A DNA stretch of 30,809 bases from Eimeria necatrix. Lineage: Eukaryota; Apicomplexa; Conoidasida; Eucoccidiorida; Eimeriidae. This document shows positions 30,409-30,809 of the stretch, piece by piece. The stretch lies in the NCBI RefSeq assembly GCF_000499385.1, contig NW_013654311.1, positions 1-30,809 on the forward strand, read 5' to 3'. The position numbers and the translations under genes were made by a program. The notes beneath the pieces were generated by a model that was not told the origin of the DNA, ran no database searches, and worked only from the letters and a program-made list of their open reading frames with translations. How positions within the stretch are numbered: position 1 is the stretch's first letter; each line of letters begins with the position of its first letter.

Positions 30409-30742
30409 AAAAAGCTCATTTTGCGTGGAAAAAGAATGAAAAGAAGCGGAAAAAAAGGCAAGTTGATCTACAATTAAAAGAAAACAATAAATGCAAAAGA
30501 AGTTGCGAAAAAAGCAACTAATTGGCGAATTAATTGGCGAAAACAGACATGAAATAGTGCATTTGGGGACTCTTTTTGAAGCTGCAGCTGCGGGCCTCGA
30601 ACTCCGCGTCGAGTTCTTTGCGCGGCGCCGGCGGAAATCTCTTCAGCGCCTTCAGCGCCGAATTTCGCAGCTTCGAGTTCGCGCTGCGGCTCTCCAGCTG
30701 CAGCACCAAATCGCACTTCCGCTCCTCCAGTCCCCGCACCAT
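29780..30742 (-). CDS. Small protein with a GATA-like zinc finger, three exons
   Basis: Exons by phase: 30742-30549, 30360-30299, 29910-29780, giving 128 residues. The finger reads CWRCDKPKATNCKVLW, then STSKGLRVICPSCYNALLDL: Cys-x2-Cys, an LW core, Gly, then Cys-x2-Cys and a helix, the layout of GATA-type fingers, though with a slightly long loop (21 residues between the pairs). Residues 1-60 are basic and Leu-rich with no known motif. The C-terminus is Lys-rich. The join of exons 2 and 3 is firm; that of exons 1 and 2 is less so, because an alternative acceptor (near 30470) would keep the CTG run at 30363-30406 as a poly-Cys run ahead of the finger. Could be a DNA-binding or other zinc-ribbon protein; function not assigned. 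Confidence 0.5.
30125..30283. repeat. AAAAAGATTC minisatellite in the intron of the zinc-finger gene
   Basis: About 14 units of 8-12 bp (AAAAAAGATTC and variants) filling the 3'-proximal (by + coordinates) part of the second intron. Confidence 0.9.
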
Positions 30743-30743
30743 T

Positions 30744-30789
<46 letters not shown>
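30744..30789. repeat. CTG run upstream of the zinc-finger gene
   Basis: About 15 CTG units followed by a G-run to the window end; this is the 5' leader side of the zinc-finger gene. Confidence 0.9.
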
Positions 30790-30809
30790 GGGGGGGGCGG
30801 GGAGGGGGG

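Overview
The window reads as the end of a chromosome from a coccidian apicomplexan, most likely an Eimeria of the E. tenella type. Evidence: it opens with an uninterrupted (CCCTAAA)n telomere; CAG/CTG runs are everywhere and encode runs of Ala, Ser, Gln or Cys inside otherwise conserved proteins; CCCTAAA repeats recur inside genes; genes are intron-rich, with GC-rich exons and AT-rich, simple-repeat introns.

Subtelomere (1-6.8 kb). The telomere abuts coding-like sequence with no spacer. Two decayed reading frames follow: an unidentified one on the + strand (62-1848) and a protein-disulfide-isomerase-like one on the - strand (4509-2841). Both are repeatedly interrupted by in-frame TAG or TAA at places where Gln would fit, and each finally ends at TGA. 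Degenerate telomere repeats in both orientations (5743-6110) and a TAGC array (6228-6832) separate this zone from the core genes.

Core (6.8-30.8 kb). In order: the first two exons of a CTNNBL1 (beta-catenin-like 1) gene (-), cut off at the TAGC array; a nine-exon cysteine synthase (+); a nine-exon GSK3/shaggy-like CMGC kinase (+); a two-exon Iwr1/SLC7A6OS-type factor (-); DPH3 (-); SUMO (+); and a three-exon protein with a GATA-like zinc finger (-). All exon joins given were checked for GT-AG ends and phase; the products named rest on recognised motifs, not on database searches. The genes are unrelated housekeeping genes (sulfur amino-acid synthesis, signalling, RNA polymerase import, diphthamide synthesis, sumoylation, splicing), not an operon or pathway cluster.

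The most unusual signals are: the TAA/TAG-for-Gln pattern in the two subtelomeric remnants; a 14-bp palindrome GGTGTAYGTACACC recurring in introns and at splice donors; telomere repeats placed directly at splice donors and just upstream of two start codons; a 148-residue kinase insert translated from intron-like repeat DNA; and a SUMO precursor with a 77-residue tail after the Gly-Gly. No rRNA, tRNA, CRISPR array or intact mobile element was recognised.
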